A stretch of DNA of 42,315 nt from Actinomycetes bacterium. GTDB lineage: Bacteria > Actinomycetota > Actinomycetes > Mycobacteriales > Mycobacteriaceae. Numbering within the stretch: the stretch's first letter is position 1; each line of letters opens with the position of its first letter. The stretch covers positions 1 through 42,315 of the forward strand of contig JAEXZY010000085.1 in the NCBI GenBank assembly GCA_023404955.1, read 5' to 3'. Under the pieces are notes generated by a model. The model worked only from the letters and a program-made list of their open reading frames with translations. It did not search any database and had not been told where the DNA came from. The position numbers were made by a program, and so were the translations under genes. Of the stretch, positions 25,409 through 32,585 are shown piece by piece.

Positions 25409-26722
25409 TCACGGCAGGGCGCCGGGGCTGATCTCCTCGAGCATTTCGGTGACCAGCGCCGCGATCGGGGACCGCTCGCTGCGCAGCAGCGTGATGTGGG
25501 CGAACAACGGATGGCCCTTGAGCTTCTCGATCACCGCGGCGACGCCGTCATGCCGGCCGACCCGCAGGTTGTCGCGCTGCGCGACGTCGTGGGTCAGCAC
25601 CACCCGCGACCCGCTGCCCAGCCGCGAGAGCACGGTGAGCAACACGTTGCGCTCCAGCGACTGGGCCTCGTCGACGATCACGAACGAATCGTGCAGCGAA
25701 CGGCCGCGGATGTGAGTGAGCGGCAGGACCTCGAGCATGCCGCGCGAGAGCACCTCGTCGAGCACCGCCGGGGAGGCCAGACCCTCGAGGGTGTCGAAGA
25801 CGGCCTGGGCCCATGGCCCCATCTTGTCGCTCTCGCTGCCGGGCAGGTAGCCCAGATCCTGGCCGCCGACCGCGTACAGCGGCCGGAACACCACGACCTT
25901 GCGCTGCGTGCGCCGTTCGAGGACGGCTTCCAGACCGGCGCACAGGGCCAGCGCCGACTTGCCGGTACCGGCTTTGCCGCCGAGCGACACGATGCCGACC
26001 GACTCGTCGAGCAGCAGATCCAGGGCCACGCGTTGTTCGGCTGACCTTCCCCGGAGGCCGAACACCTCGCGGTCCCCACGGACCAGTTGCACCCGCTTGT
26101 CGGCATTGACCCGGCCCAGCGCGTGAGAGTTGCTGCCCAGCAACCGAATTCCGGTGTGACACGGGAGGTCGCGGGCCGCCTCGAGGTCGATCTCCCCCTC
26201 GCCGAACAGCGCGTCGACATCGTCGGCCGACACGTCCAGCTCCGACATCCCGGTCCAGCCGGACGTCACGACGTCCTGGGCGTGGTACTCGTCGGCGAGC
26301 AGACCCACCGCACCGGCCTTGACCCGCAGCGGGATGTCCTTGCTGACCAGGGTGACCTGTTTGCCCTCGGCAGCCAGGTTGGCGGCAACGGTCAGGATCC
26401 TGGTGTCGTTGCTCTCGGTGCGAAAGCCCGACGGCAGCACGGTCGGATCGCTGTGGTTGAGCTCGACGTGCAGCGTACCGCCCTCTGCCCCAACGGGAAC
26501 CGGCTGATCGAGGCGTCCGTGTTCCAGGCGCAGATCGTCGAACATCCGCAGCGCCTGGCGGGCGAACCAGCCGAGTTCGTGATGATGGCGTTTGGCCTCG
26601 AGTTCGCTGATGACCACCAGCGGAACGACGACCTCGTGCTCGGCGAACCTCGTGATGGCCCAGGGATCGGACAGTAGGACGGAGGTGTCGAGAACATAGG
26701 TCCGGATGGGAGAATCGGTCAC
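25409..26722 (-). CDS. phoH2: PhoH2: PIN-domain ribonuclease fused to PhoH ATPase/helicase
   Basis: This 437-residue protein joins an N-terminal PIN nuclease domain (residues 6-150; acidic residues in VLDTSVLL, VISELEA, ESNDTRI and VSKDIPL) to a PhoH P-loop ATPase. The ATPase has Walker A GGKAGTGKS (248-256), FRPLYAVGGQDLGYLPG, Walker B FVIVDEAQSL and an HDVAQRDN sensor. Mycobacterial PhoH2 unwinds and cleaves RNA and acts as the toxin of a phoAT-phoH2 pair. GTG 26722 has a strong GAGGAG six bases upstream, and the GTGA overlap joins it to the small upstream ORF at 26719-26865. A perfect hairpin follows the stop. Confidence 0.95.
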   Translation of the reverse strand: MTDSPIRTYVLDTSVLLSDPWAITRFAEHEVVVPLVVISELEAKRHHHELGWFARQALRMFDDLRLEHGRLDQPVPVGAEGGTLHVELNHSDPTVLPSGFRTESNDTRILTVAANLAAEGKQVTLVSKDIPLRVKAGAVGLLADEYHAQDVVTSGWTGMSELDVSADDVDALFGEGEIDLEAARDLPCHTGIRLLGSNSHALGRVNADKRVQLVRGDREVFGLRGRSAEQRVALDLLLDESVGIVSLGGKAGTGKSALALCAGLEAVLERRTQRKVVVFRPLYAVGGQDLGYLPGSESDKMGPWAQAVFDTLEGLASPAVLDEVLSRGMLEVLPLTHIRGRSLHDSFVIVDEAQSLERNVLLTVLSRLGSGSRVVLTHDVAQRDNLRVGRHDGVAAVIEKLKGHPLFAHITLLRSERSPIAALVTEMLEEISPGALP

Positions 26723-26865
26723 GTAGCGCTCCTCGAGGCTGCGCGAGTTCGCGGAGCCCCGACGCGAACATCTCGGTGGACGCGGGCGCGGCCGAAAGGA
26801 CCGGGGCCGGTCCTTTCGTCGAAACGATTCGGACCGCCCGGATAGCAGAGCAATTCGCTAGCCAT
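26719..26865 (-). CDS. phoAT: Probable PhoAT, small antitoxin-like protein
   Basis: This 48-codon ORF runs from ATG 26865 to a TGA that overlaps the phoH2 GTG by four bases, the arrangement reported for mycobacterial phoAT. The product starts MASELLCYPGGPNRFDERTG and becomes Arg-rich (FGRARVHRDVRVGAPRTRAASRSAT), giving a small, very basic protein able to contact RNA or the acidic toxin. There is no ribosome site, but TAGCGT ends eight bases before the ATG, suggesting a leaderless mRNA. A perfect inverted repeat lies inside the gene (26793-26818). I infer identity from position and overlap, not from a recalled PhoAT sequence. Confidence 0.62.
   Translation of the reverse strand: MASELLCYPGGPNRFDERTGPGPFGRARVHRDVRVGAPRTRAASRSAT
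26793..26818 (-). promoter_or_regulatory. Perfect inverted repeat inside phoAT
   Basis: CGAAAGGACCGG (26793-26804) is exactly complementary to CCGGTCCTTTCG (26807-26818), separated by two bases, giving an 11-bp stem with a four-base loop. It falls within codons 16-25 of phoAT and 71 bases before phoH2. It could slow ribosomes, attenuate the transcript or bind a regulator. Confidence 0.5.
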
Positions 26866-26873
26866 CGAAAACG

Positions 26874-26879
26874 ACGCTA
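26874..26879 (-). promoter_or_regulatory. -10 hexamer TAGCGT of the phoAT-phoH2 operon
   Basis: TAGCGT matches TANNNT and ends eight bases before ATG 26865, in the 69-base gap after desA2. It gives the toxin-antitoxin pair its own leaderless promoter. Confidence 0.42.
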
Positions 26880-26934
26880 CTCCCGCGCGGGCATCCGCGC
26901 CGCGCAGGCGCGCCGTGCCGAAACGGCTGCGCCG

Positions 26935-27762
26935 TTACGAGCTGATGAACTCCGCGAGACGCGGCTCGTCGCCCACGCCCCAGGATGCGATCGAGTCGGC
27001 GACTACCTGCCGCAACGCGGACCGGTCGAAGATGCCCGCCTCGGCCACGGTGGCCACCTTGTCTGCGTAGGCGTCGATGTCGCCGCCGACGACGTCGAGG
27101 GCCGCGGCGCGCGTGGCGATCGCGTCGATCGTCTCGTCACGCATGGATGTCAGGCAGTGCGCCACCAGGTTGGAGAAGAACTCGGCGTGACGTTCTTCGT
27201 CGCGCGCGATCTTCTCGACCAGGCCGCGCAGCACCGGCTCGTCGGTCTGAGCGGCCAGGTTGCGGCAGAACACGGCGTGGGCGCGCTCCCACAGGGCCAT
27301 GAACGCCAGCGTCTCGATCTGGCTGTAGGTGTTGGCGCGGTAGCCCTTCATCACGTGCTCCACGCGCACATCCTCGTTGGCCGAGGGATCCACCTCGCGG
27401 GTGACGACGAGGTAGTTGCGCAGCGCGACGGCGTGCAGGTGCTCCTCGGCGGTCCAGCGGCCCAGCCACCGGCCCCACTTGTCCTCGAGGATGAAGTGCT
27501 CGACCAACTCGCGGTGGTAACCGGCGAGGTTGTCCTTGGTGATGAGCAGGATCTCGACGGCGTCGGTGACCTTCTTGGGCAGCGTCACATCAGAGGCGTC
27601 CCAATCCCGGCCACCCAGGAACGCGAAGTTCTCGCCCTGGTCGAAGGGCACATAGTCGTGAGCGAACCAGGCGTCCTCGGTGTCCAGGTGACGCCGCAGC
27701 TGCTCCTCGACGACGGGCTCGAGTTCGAGGGTCAGCGCGTTAGCGACAGGTTTCTGTGCCAT
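26935..27762 (-). CDS. desA2: Acyl-ACP desaturase DesA2
   Basis: This 275-residue ferritin-like desaturase family member matches M. tuberculosis DesA2 (Rv1094) in length and sequence: DTEDAWFAHDYVPFDQGENFAFLGG, WTAEEHLHAVALRNYL and ARDEERHAEFFSNL. The two E-x-x-H motifs (AEEHLHA, DEERHAE) supply di-iron ligands. It is placed in mycolic-acid meromycolate desaturation together with DesA1; activity of DesA2 itself has been questioned because some canonical residues differ. ATG 27762 gives the family length. A TACTGT hexamer and the palindrome GTTACTGTAAC immediately precede it. It lies downstream of glyA and upstream of phoAT-phoH2, all in one direction. Confidence 0.94.
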   Translation of the reverse strand: MAQKPVANALTLELEPVVEEQLRRHLDTEDAWFAHDYVPFDQGENFAFLGGRDWDASDVTLPKKVTDAVEILLITKDNLAGYHRELVEHFILEDKWGRWLGRWTAEEHLHAVALRNYLVVTREVDPSANEDVRVEHVMKGYRANTYSQIETLAFMALWERAHAVFCRNLAAQTDEPVLRGLVEKIARDEERHAEFFSNLVAHCLTSMRDETIDAIATRAAALDVVGGDIDAYADKVATVAEAGIFDRSALRQVVADSIASWGVGDEPRLAEFISS

Positions 27763-27765
27763 GCA

Positions 27766-27804
27766 GTTACAGTAACCCAATTCTGTGGGAATCGTAAAAT
27801 TCCC
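27766..27804 (-). promoter_or_regulatory. desA2 promoter with two palindromes
   Basis: The -10 hexamer TACTGT (27769-27774) ends six bases before ATG 27762 and lies inside the perfect palindrome GTTACTGTAAC (27766-27776). Eleven bases further upstream, GGGAAT and ATTCCC (27787-27804) frame TTTACG, a plausible -35 element 18 bases from the -10. Two palindromes over one promoter suggest repressor control. The TetR-type regulator MadR is known to control desA1/desA2, but I cannot confirm that these are its sites. Confidence 0.5.
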
Positions 27805-27826
27805 CGGCCGTGTCGCGGGCTGTCGT

Positions 27827-29290
27827 CTACAGCGTCAGACCCGGGTACAGCGGGTTGGCCTCCAGCAGCTCGGCGGCGGCGGTGCGCACGCGGTCCGCGG
27901 TGCCGTCGGCCAGCGTGTACTTGGCTTTCGACGGCCCGTTCGGCCCCGCGGCGGGCTGGGTGTTGGACAGCACCTCGACGACCAGCTCAGCCACCCGATC
28001 GAACTCGTCGGCGCCGAACCCGCGCGTGGTCAGAGCGGGCGTCCCGAACCGGATACCGCTGGTGTACCAGGCGCCGTTCGGGTCGGCGGGGATCGCGTTG
28101 CGGTTGGTGACGATGCCGGAGTCGAGCAGCGCCGACTCGGCCTGGCGGCCGGTCAGGCCGAACGACGTCACGTCGAGCAGCACCAGATGGTTGTCGGTGC
28201 CGCCGGTGACCAGCGACGCGTCCCGCTTGACGAAACCGTCGGCGAGCGACTGCGCGTTGTCGGCGACGGCCTGGGCGTAGGTGCGGAACTCCGGCTGCCG
28301 GGCCTCGGCGAGCGCGACGGCCTTGGCGGCCATCACGTGCGAGAGCGGTCCGCCGAGCACCATCGGGCATCCCTTGTCGACCGCGGGCGCGTACTCCTCG
28401 GTGGCCAGCACCAGGCCGCCGCGCGGGCCGCGCAGCGACTTGTGCGTCGTCGTCGTCACCACATGCGCGTGGGGCACGGGATCTTCGTCACCGGTGAACA
28501 CCTTGCCGGCCACCAGGCCGGCGAAATGCGCCATGTCGACCATGAACGTCGCGCCCACCTCGTCGGCGATCTCGCGCATCTTGGCGAAGTTGACCCGGCG
28601 CGGGTAGGCCGAGTAGCCGGCCACCAGGATCAGCGGCTTGAACTCGCGCACGGCCGCGGCGACGGCGTCGTAGTCGATGAACCCCGTCTCGGGGTTGGTG
28701 CCGTACTGGCGCTGGTGGAACATCTTGCCCGAGATGTTGGGCCGGAAGCCGTGGGTGAGGTGGCCGCCGGTGTCCAGCGACATACCCATCAGCTTCTGGT
28801 TGCCCAGCTTGGCGCGCAGCGTCTCCCAGTCGGCTTCGGAGAGGTCGTTGATGTGCTTGGCGCCCAGCTCGGCCAGGCCCGGCGTTTCGACGCGGGTGGC
28901 CAGGATCGCCCAGTAAGCCACCAGGTTCGCGTCGATACCGGAGTGCGGCTGCGCGTAGGCGTACGGCGCCCCGAACAGCTCGCGGGCGTGCTCGGCGGCC
29001 AGCGCCTCGACGGTGTCGACGTTCTGGCAGGCCGCGTAGAAGCGGTGCCCGACGGTGCCCTCGGCGTACTTGTCGGAGAACCAGGTGCCCATCGTCAGCA
29101 GCACGGCCGGCGAGGCGTAGTTCTCGCTGGCGATCAGCTTCAGCGAATGCCGTTGATCGTCAAGCTCTTTGCGGGTGGCCTCGGCGATGCGCGGCTCCAC
29201 GCTCTCGATCACCCGCAGCGCGGCGCGGTAGGCCTCGCTGGCGGTGTCGGCGTATTCGATGCCCTGACCCGTGGCGGAGGTGGCAGTCAT
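27827..29290 (-). CDS. glyA: Serine hydroxymethyltransferase, long form
   Basis: SHMT interconverts serine and glycine while charging tetrahydrofolate with a one-carbon unit. The 487-residue product has SHMT landmarks: HSLKLIASENYASP, QPHSGIDANL, GGHLTHGFRPNISGKMF, VDMAHFAGLVAG, the PLP lysine in TTTTHKSLRGPRGG and NRNAIPADP. It is about 60 residues longer than M. tuberculosis GlyA1 (426 residues). The extra residues are an N-terminal extension and an insertion of about 35 between the QPHSG helix and GGHLTHG (ILATRVETPGLAELGAKHI onward). This resembles the long chlamydial/bifidobacterial-type enzymes. ATG 29290 has GGAGGG upstream; TAGGCT seven bases before it is also a candidate -10. Confidence 0.93.
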   Translation of the reverse strand: MTATSATGQGIEYADTASEAYRAALRVIESVEPRIAEATRKELDDQRHSLKLIASENYASPAVLLTMGTWFSDKYAEGTVGHRFYAACQNVDTVEALAAEHARELFGAPYAYAQPHSGIDANLVAYWAILATRVETPGLAELGAKHINDLSEADWETLRAKLGNQKLMGMSLDTGGHLTHGFRPNISGKMFHQRQYGTNPETGFIDYDAVAAAVREFKPLILVAGYSAYPRRVNFAKMREIADEVGATFMVDMAHFAGLVAGKVFTGDEDPVPHAHVVTTTTHKSLRGPRGGLVLATEEYAPAVDKGCPMVLGGPLSHVMAAKAVALAEARQPEFRTYAQAVADNAQSLADGFVKRDASLVTGGTDNHLVLLDVTSFGLTGRQAESALLDSGIVTNRNAIPADPNGAWYTSGIRFGTPALTTRGFGADEFDRVAELVVEVLSNTQPAAGPNGPSKAKYTLADGTADRVRTAAAELLEANPLYPGLTL

Positions 29291-29351
29291 GCCCTCCAGC
29301 CTAAGCGCTCAGCCAGCCATGCCGAAAACCCACCGAGTGTGCGCCCTCATA

Positions 29352-29405
29352 CGCCTGACCCGGCGCGTCGCGAATGAAACCGCACAACCGCGACGGGGTC
29401 AGGCG
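29352..29405 (-). terminator. Hairpin spanning the DUF885 stop
   Basis: CGCCTGACCC (29352-29361) pairs with GGGTCAGGCG (29396-29405), and CGTCGCG (29366-29372) pairs with CGCGACG (29389-29395): 17 bp interrupted by a four-base bulge. It includes the stop codon of the DUF885 gene and precedes glyA, so it probably separates the two transcripts. Confidence 0.55.
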
Positions 29406-30607
29406 GCCCGCAACGACGACGGGATCAACGGCTCGTCGAGCAGGGTGGTGAACCGCTGTGTCAGCGTGACACCGTCGGGCCGGTCGTCGAGCCACCCCCG
29501 CAACAGCCGGTAGCCCTCGACGTAGGTGCTGGTGTAGGCCCGCCACAGCGGCGAGGACAGGAACCGCAGCATCTGCCGGGCGCGGCCGTCGTCGACCAGC
29601 AACCAGCGCTTGAGGAAGGCGACGACGTCGTCGACGTCGCGGTGCTCGTCGTGCAGCATCAGCGCGGCGTCCTGACGGACGTCGGCCAGCGCGGCCGTCG
29701 CCTCCGAGATCTGCGCGGCCCGCGCGCCGTCGAACCGCAGTCCCAGGTCCGCGTAGATCTCAGCGGCCCAACTCCCCCACTCGGGTCCCACGGCGGCGTA
29801 GAGCGCGAGATCCGCCAGGCCCTCGGCCATCAGGCACTGCGGCGTGTTGACCAGGAAGATCGTCTGCTCGGCCTGACCCTTGGCCTCGACGAGCCCGGCC
29901 TCTTTGCGGCAGTGCTCGGTGTGGTGGCCTGGGTAGGACTCGTGGGCGACCAGTCGCGGCAGGTTCGCCATCTGCTGCTTGAGGTCCGCGTTGACGGCAA
30001 CGGTGGACCGGTAGTCGCCGAGGTAGTAGTTGAACCCCGACCATGGCTTGTCGGTGACGACCTCGTAGGTGATGGTCTCCCGATCCGGCAGCGGGAACGT
30101 CGCGCGGACGCGATCGCGCAGTGCGCTGGAGAACGCGTGGATGGCTTCCTCGAGCCGCGCCGGCGGGATCTCCTCTCCCGCGCGGTGGGCAGCGATCCGG
30201 TCGGCCAGCGGCCCGCTGCCCCCGAGCGCGTCGTCGAGCTTGGCGTGCGCCTCTCGGTAGCGCTCGGGATCGCCCTTGCTGATGCGGACGTCGAAGTACG
30301 CCTCGACCTCGTCGACGAACCCCACGTCCTCCCCGGCAAATGTGCGGGCCGCGCACTCGAGTGCCCGCAGGTGCGCGCCGACGAACGCGGCGCGATCGTC
30401 GTCGAGACCGGCGGGCAGTTCGCCGAGCAACCGGCGCGCGTCGCGCGCGAGGTCCGCGGGGTCGGGCGCGGGCTCGTCGGCCACCGCACGGCGCAGCGCG
30501 GGGTCGCCGGTGAACGAGTCGACGTAGCCCTCTTCGATGCGGTCGAAGCGCAACCCGAGCGTCAGGTAGTCGCGCACCAGCGACTCAGAACCAGTACCGG
30601 CGTCCAT
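29399..30607 (-). CDS. DUF885 family protein, zinc-metalloprotease-like
   Basis: This 402-residue, largely helical protein has the DUF885 metal motif LVAHESYPGHHTEH, that is H-E-x-x-x-G-H. A second conserved region is LMAEGLADLALYAAVGP, with the downstream Glu, and the C-terminal helix RFLSSPLWRAYTSTYVEGYRLL follows. The family is related to thermolysin/M32-like gluzincins, but substrates are mostly unknown. There is no signal peptide, so it is probably cytoplasmic. ATG 30607 has TAGCGT seven bases upstream, supporting a leaderless start; the longer open frame runs antisense to coaA. It diverges from coaA across only 30 bases. Confidence 0.85.
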   Translation of the reverse strand: MDAGTGSESLVRDYLTLGLRFDRIEEGYVDSFTGDPALRRAVADEPAPDPADLARDARRLLGELPAGLDDDRAAFVGAHLRALECAARTFAGEDVGFVDEVEAYFDVRISKGDPERYREAHAKLDDALGGSGPLADRIAAHRAGEEIPPARLEEAIHAFSSALRDRVRATFPLPDRETITYEVVTDKPWSGFNYYLGDYRSTVAVNADLKQQMANLPRLVAHESYPGHHTEHCRKEAGLVEAKGQAEQTIFLVNTPQCLMAEGLADLALYAAVGPEWGSWAAEIYADLGLRFDGARAAQISEATAALADVRQDAALMLHDEHRDVDDVVAFLKRWLLVDDGRARQMLRFLSSPLWRAYTSTYVEGYRLLRGWLDDRPDGVTLTQRFTTLLDEPLIPSSLRAA

Positions 30608-30614
30608 GGTCACC

Positions 30615-30620
30615 ACGCTA
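30615..30620 (-). promoter_or_regulatory. -10 hexamer TAGCGT of the DUF885 gene
   Basis: TAGCGT ends seven bases before ATG 30607 within the 30-base divergent spacer with coaA. The coaA side has AAGACT six bases before its ATG. Both genes would have to be leaderless, since there is no room for leaders. Confidence 0.42.
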
Positions 30621-30637
30621 ACTGCAAGACTGTGCCC

Positions 30638-31576
30638 ATGGCTCGGCTGAGCGAACCCAGCCCCTATGTGGAGTTCGACCGACGTCAGTGGCGGGCACTG
30701 CGGATGTCGACCCCGCTGAAGCTGACCGAGGACGAACTGGTCCGGCTGCGGGGTCTCGGCGAGAAGATCGACCTGCTCGAGGTCGAAGAGGTGTACCTGC
30801 CGCTGGCCCGGTTGATCCACCTGCAGGTGGCAGCACGGCAGGCGTTGTTCGCCACGACCGCCGACTTCCTCGGGGAACCGCAACAGAATCCGGACCGGCC
30901 GGTGCCGTTCGTCATCGGCGTGGCGGGCAGCGTGGCGGTCGGCAAGTCGACCACCGCGCGCGTGCTGCAGGCGCTGCTCGCCCGCTGGGAACACCACCCC
31001 CGGGTCGATCTGGTCACCACCGACGGCTTCCTCTACCCCAACGCCGAGCTGTCACGACGAAACCTGATGCACCGCAAAGGCTTTCCGGAGTCCTACGATC
31101 GGCGGGCCCTGATGCGCTTCGTCACCGCGGTCAAGTCGGGCGCCGACGCGGCCTGCGCCCCGGTGTACTCACATCTGCTCTACGACATCGTGCCCAGCGA
31201 GAAGCAGATCATCGCGCACCCGGACATCCTGATCCTCGAGGGTCTCAACGTCCTGCAGACCGGGCCGGCGCTGATGGTGTCGGACCTGTTCGACTTCTCG
31301 GTGTACGTCGACGCCCGCATCGAGGACATCGAGAACTGGTACATCTCGCGGTTCCTGTCGATGCGGGCCGGCGCGTTCGCCGACCCGGCCTCGCACTTTC
31401 ACCACTACTCCACGCTGACCGACGAGCAGGCGGTGTTCGCCGCCCGCGACATCTGGAATTCGATCAACCGGCCCAACCTGATCGACAACATCCTGCCGAC
31501 CCGCCCGCGCGCCACGCTGGTGCTACGCAAGGACGCCGACCACTCCATCAACCGGTTGCGGTTGCGCAAGCTCTAG
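30638..31576 (+). CDS. coaA: Type I pantothenate kinase
   Basis: CoaA phosphorylates pantothenate, the first and regulated step of coenzyme A synthesis. The 312-residue product equals M. tuberculosis CoaA in length and shows the P-loop GVAGSVAVGKST, VDLVTTDGFLYPN, RKGFPESYD, the pantothenate-site segment PVYSHLLYDIVP and the feedback-site FSVYVDARIEDIENWYISRFL. It is cytoplasmic. ATG 30638 begins the conserved ARLSEPSPYVEFDR. The TAG stop shares CTAG (31573-31576) with the convergent membrane-protein gene. Confidence 0.97.
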   Translation: MARLSEPSPYVEFDRRQWRALRMSTPLKLTEDELVRLRGLGEKIDLLEVEEVYLPLARLIHLQVAARQALFATTADFLGEPQQNPDRPVPFVIGVAGSVAVGKSTTARVLQALLARWEHHPRVDLVTTDGFLYPNAELSRRNLMHRKGFPESYDRRALMRFVTAVKSGADAACAPVYSHLLYDIVPSEKQIIAHPDILILEGLNVLQTGPALMVSDLFDFSVYVDARIEDIENWYISRFLSMRAGAFADPASHFHHYSTLTDEQAVFAARDIWNSINRPNLIDNILPTRPRATLVLRKDADHSINRLRLRKL

Positions 31577-32010
31577 CCGCGAGCCGCGATCCGGCGCACG
31601 CCCTGGAACTGCAGTTCGGCCATCACGAGCGTGTAGACGCCCGTCCCGAGCACCAGCGCCACCCCTGTGGTGGTCAGCGGCCAAACCCCGGCCAGCACGA
31701 CGATCACGGTCGCCACGCTGAACAGCAGATTGCCCGCGGCGAGCACGGCTCCAGCGGTGCGAATCCGCGGTCGTGACGCGAACACCAGCACCGCGACGGC
31801 GAACACGACGAACGACGCACCCGTCACGTACTCGATCGTGGGCGTCGTCCCCGACACCCGGGCGACCGTGGGGGCCAGTGCCAGCAGCCCGAGCCCGGTG
31901 AGGCCGCTGCAGACGGCGTCCGCGCGCATCGCGAAGCGCAGCAGCGAGTCGCTCGCCGCGCCGAAGCGAGAGGACCCAGTGCCGAGTCGGGAGGAGCTGG
32001 TTGCGGTCAT
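31573..32010 (-). CDS. Small four-helix membrane protein, paralogue A
   Basis: This 145-residue protein has a Ser-rich N terminus, the motif LLRFAMRADAVCSGLTGLGLL, then four hydrophobic segments (about residues 36-52, 64-80, 87-105 and 112-130) and a basic end (GVRRIAARG). It aligns along its whole length with the next gene upstream, which has LLRFALRADATLCGGVGLFVA. The family is unknown to me; the pattern LLRFA-RADA suggests a conserved membrane-entry motif. A ribosome site GGAGAAAGGA precedes ATG 32010. The TAG overlaps the coaA stop in CTAG. Confidence 0.8.
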   Translation of the reverse strand: MTATSSSRLGTGSSRFGAASDSLLRFAMRADAVCSGLTGLGLLALAPTVARVSGTTPTIEYVTGASFVVFAVAVLVFASRPRIRTAGAVLAAGNLLFSVATVIVVLAGVWPLTTTGVALVLGTGVYTLVMAELQFQGVRRIAARG

Positions 32011-32102
32011 GATGGTTCCTTTCTCCGGTGATTGGTCGACCGGTACCGGAGCCGACGCCGTAACCTCTTCCGACGGCGACTCCGGTCCCAGCCATGCGGG
32101 GG

Positions 32103-32516
32103 TCACGCCAGGTGGCGCACCCCGAGGTACTGCAGCCACGACAGACCGAGCGTCGCGGTGACGAACGTCAGGACGAGCGCGGTCCCGGCACCGGTCAGCG
32201 CCAGCACGCCGGTCACCACGGCGGCGACCACCACGACGACGAAGAGCGCGTTGCCGGTCAGGACCGCGAGGCCCACCCGTCGGATGTGCGCAAGCCGGGC
32301 GGCGCTGTACAGCATGACGCCGTAGGCGACCAGCGCCGCACCGGCGAGCCACCCGACCGTCGCGCTCACCCCGGTGACCCGGCCCAGCGGGTCGGCGGCC
32401 ATCGCGACGAACAACCCGACCCCGCCGCACAGCGTGGCGTCGGCGCGCAGGGCGAAGCGCAGCAGCTGATCGTCAGGGCGGCTGGCCCCGGCGACGCGGT
32501 GGGTGATGGCGGTCAT
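32103..32516 (-). CDS. Small four-helix membrane protein, paralogue B
   Basis: The 137-residue product has the same layout as paralogue A: MTA-start, LLRFALRADATLCGGVGLFVA, four hydrophobic helices and a C-terminal LQYLGVRHLA matching LQFQGVRRIA. The two arose by tandem duplication and then diverged to perhaps a third identity, judged by eye. I prefer ATG 32516, which mirrors the MTA start of its paralogue; an earlier start at 32555 adds 13 residues. Its function is unknown. Confidence 0.78.
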   Translation of the reverse strand: MTAITHRVAGASRPDDQLLRFALRADATLCGGVGLFVAMAADPLGRVTGVSATVGWLAGAALVAYGVMLYSAARLAHIRRVGLAVLTGNALFVVVVVAAVVTGVLALTGAGTALVLTFVTATLGLSWLQYLGVRHLA

Positions 32517-32585
32517 GGCACCGACGGTGCGCCGAACCCGGTGCCAGATCGACACCGAACGCTGCCAGCTGCTGCCAACCGCAGG

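Noticed and set aside
25548..26771. 407-residue frame starting at an ATG just before phoH2
   Set aside because: It overlaps phoH2 in another frame with Arg/Gly-rich low-complexity sequence. The 48-codon ORF in the third frame has the proper GTGA overlap and is the better phoAT candidate.
29642..30637. Long N-terminal extension of coaA
   Set aside because: The frame is open but antisense to the DUF885 gene; homology begins at ATG 30638.
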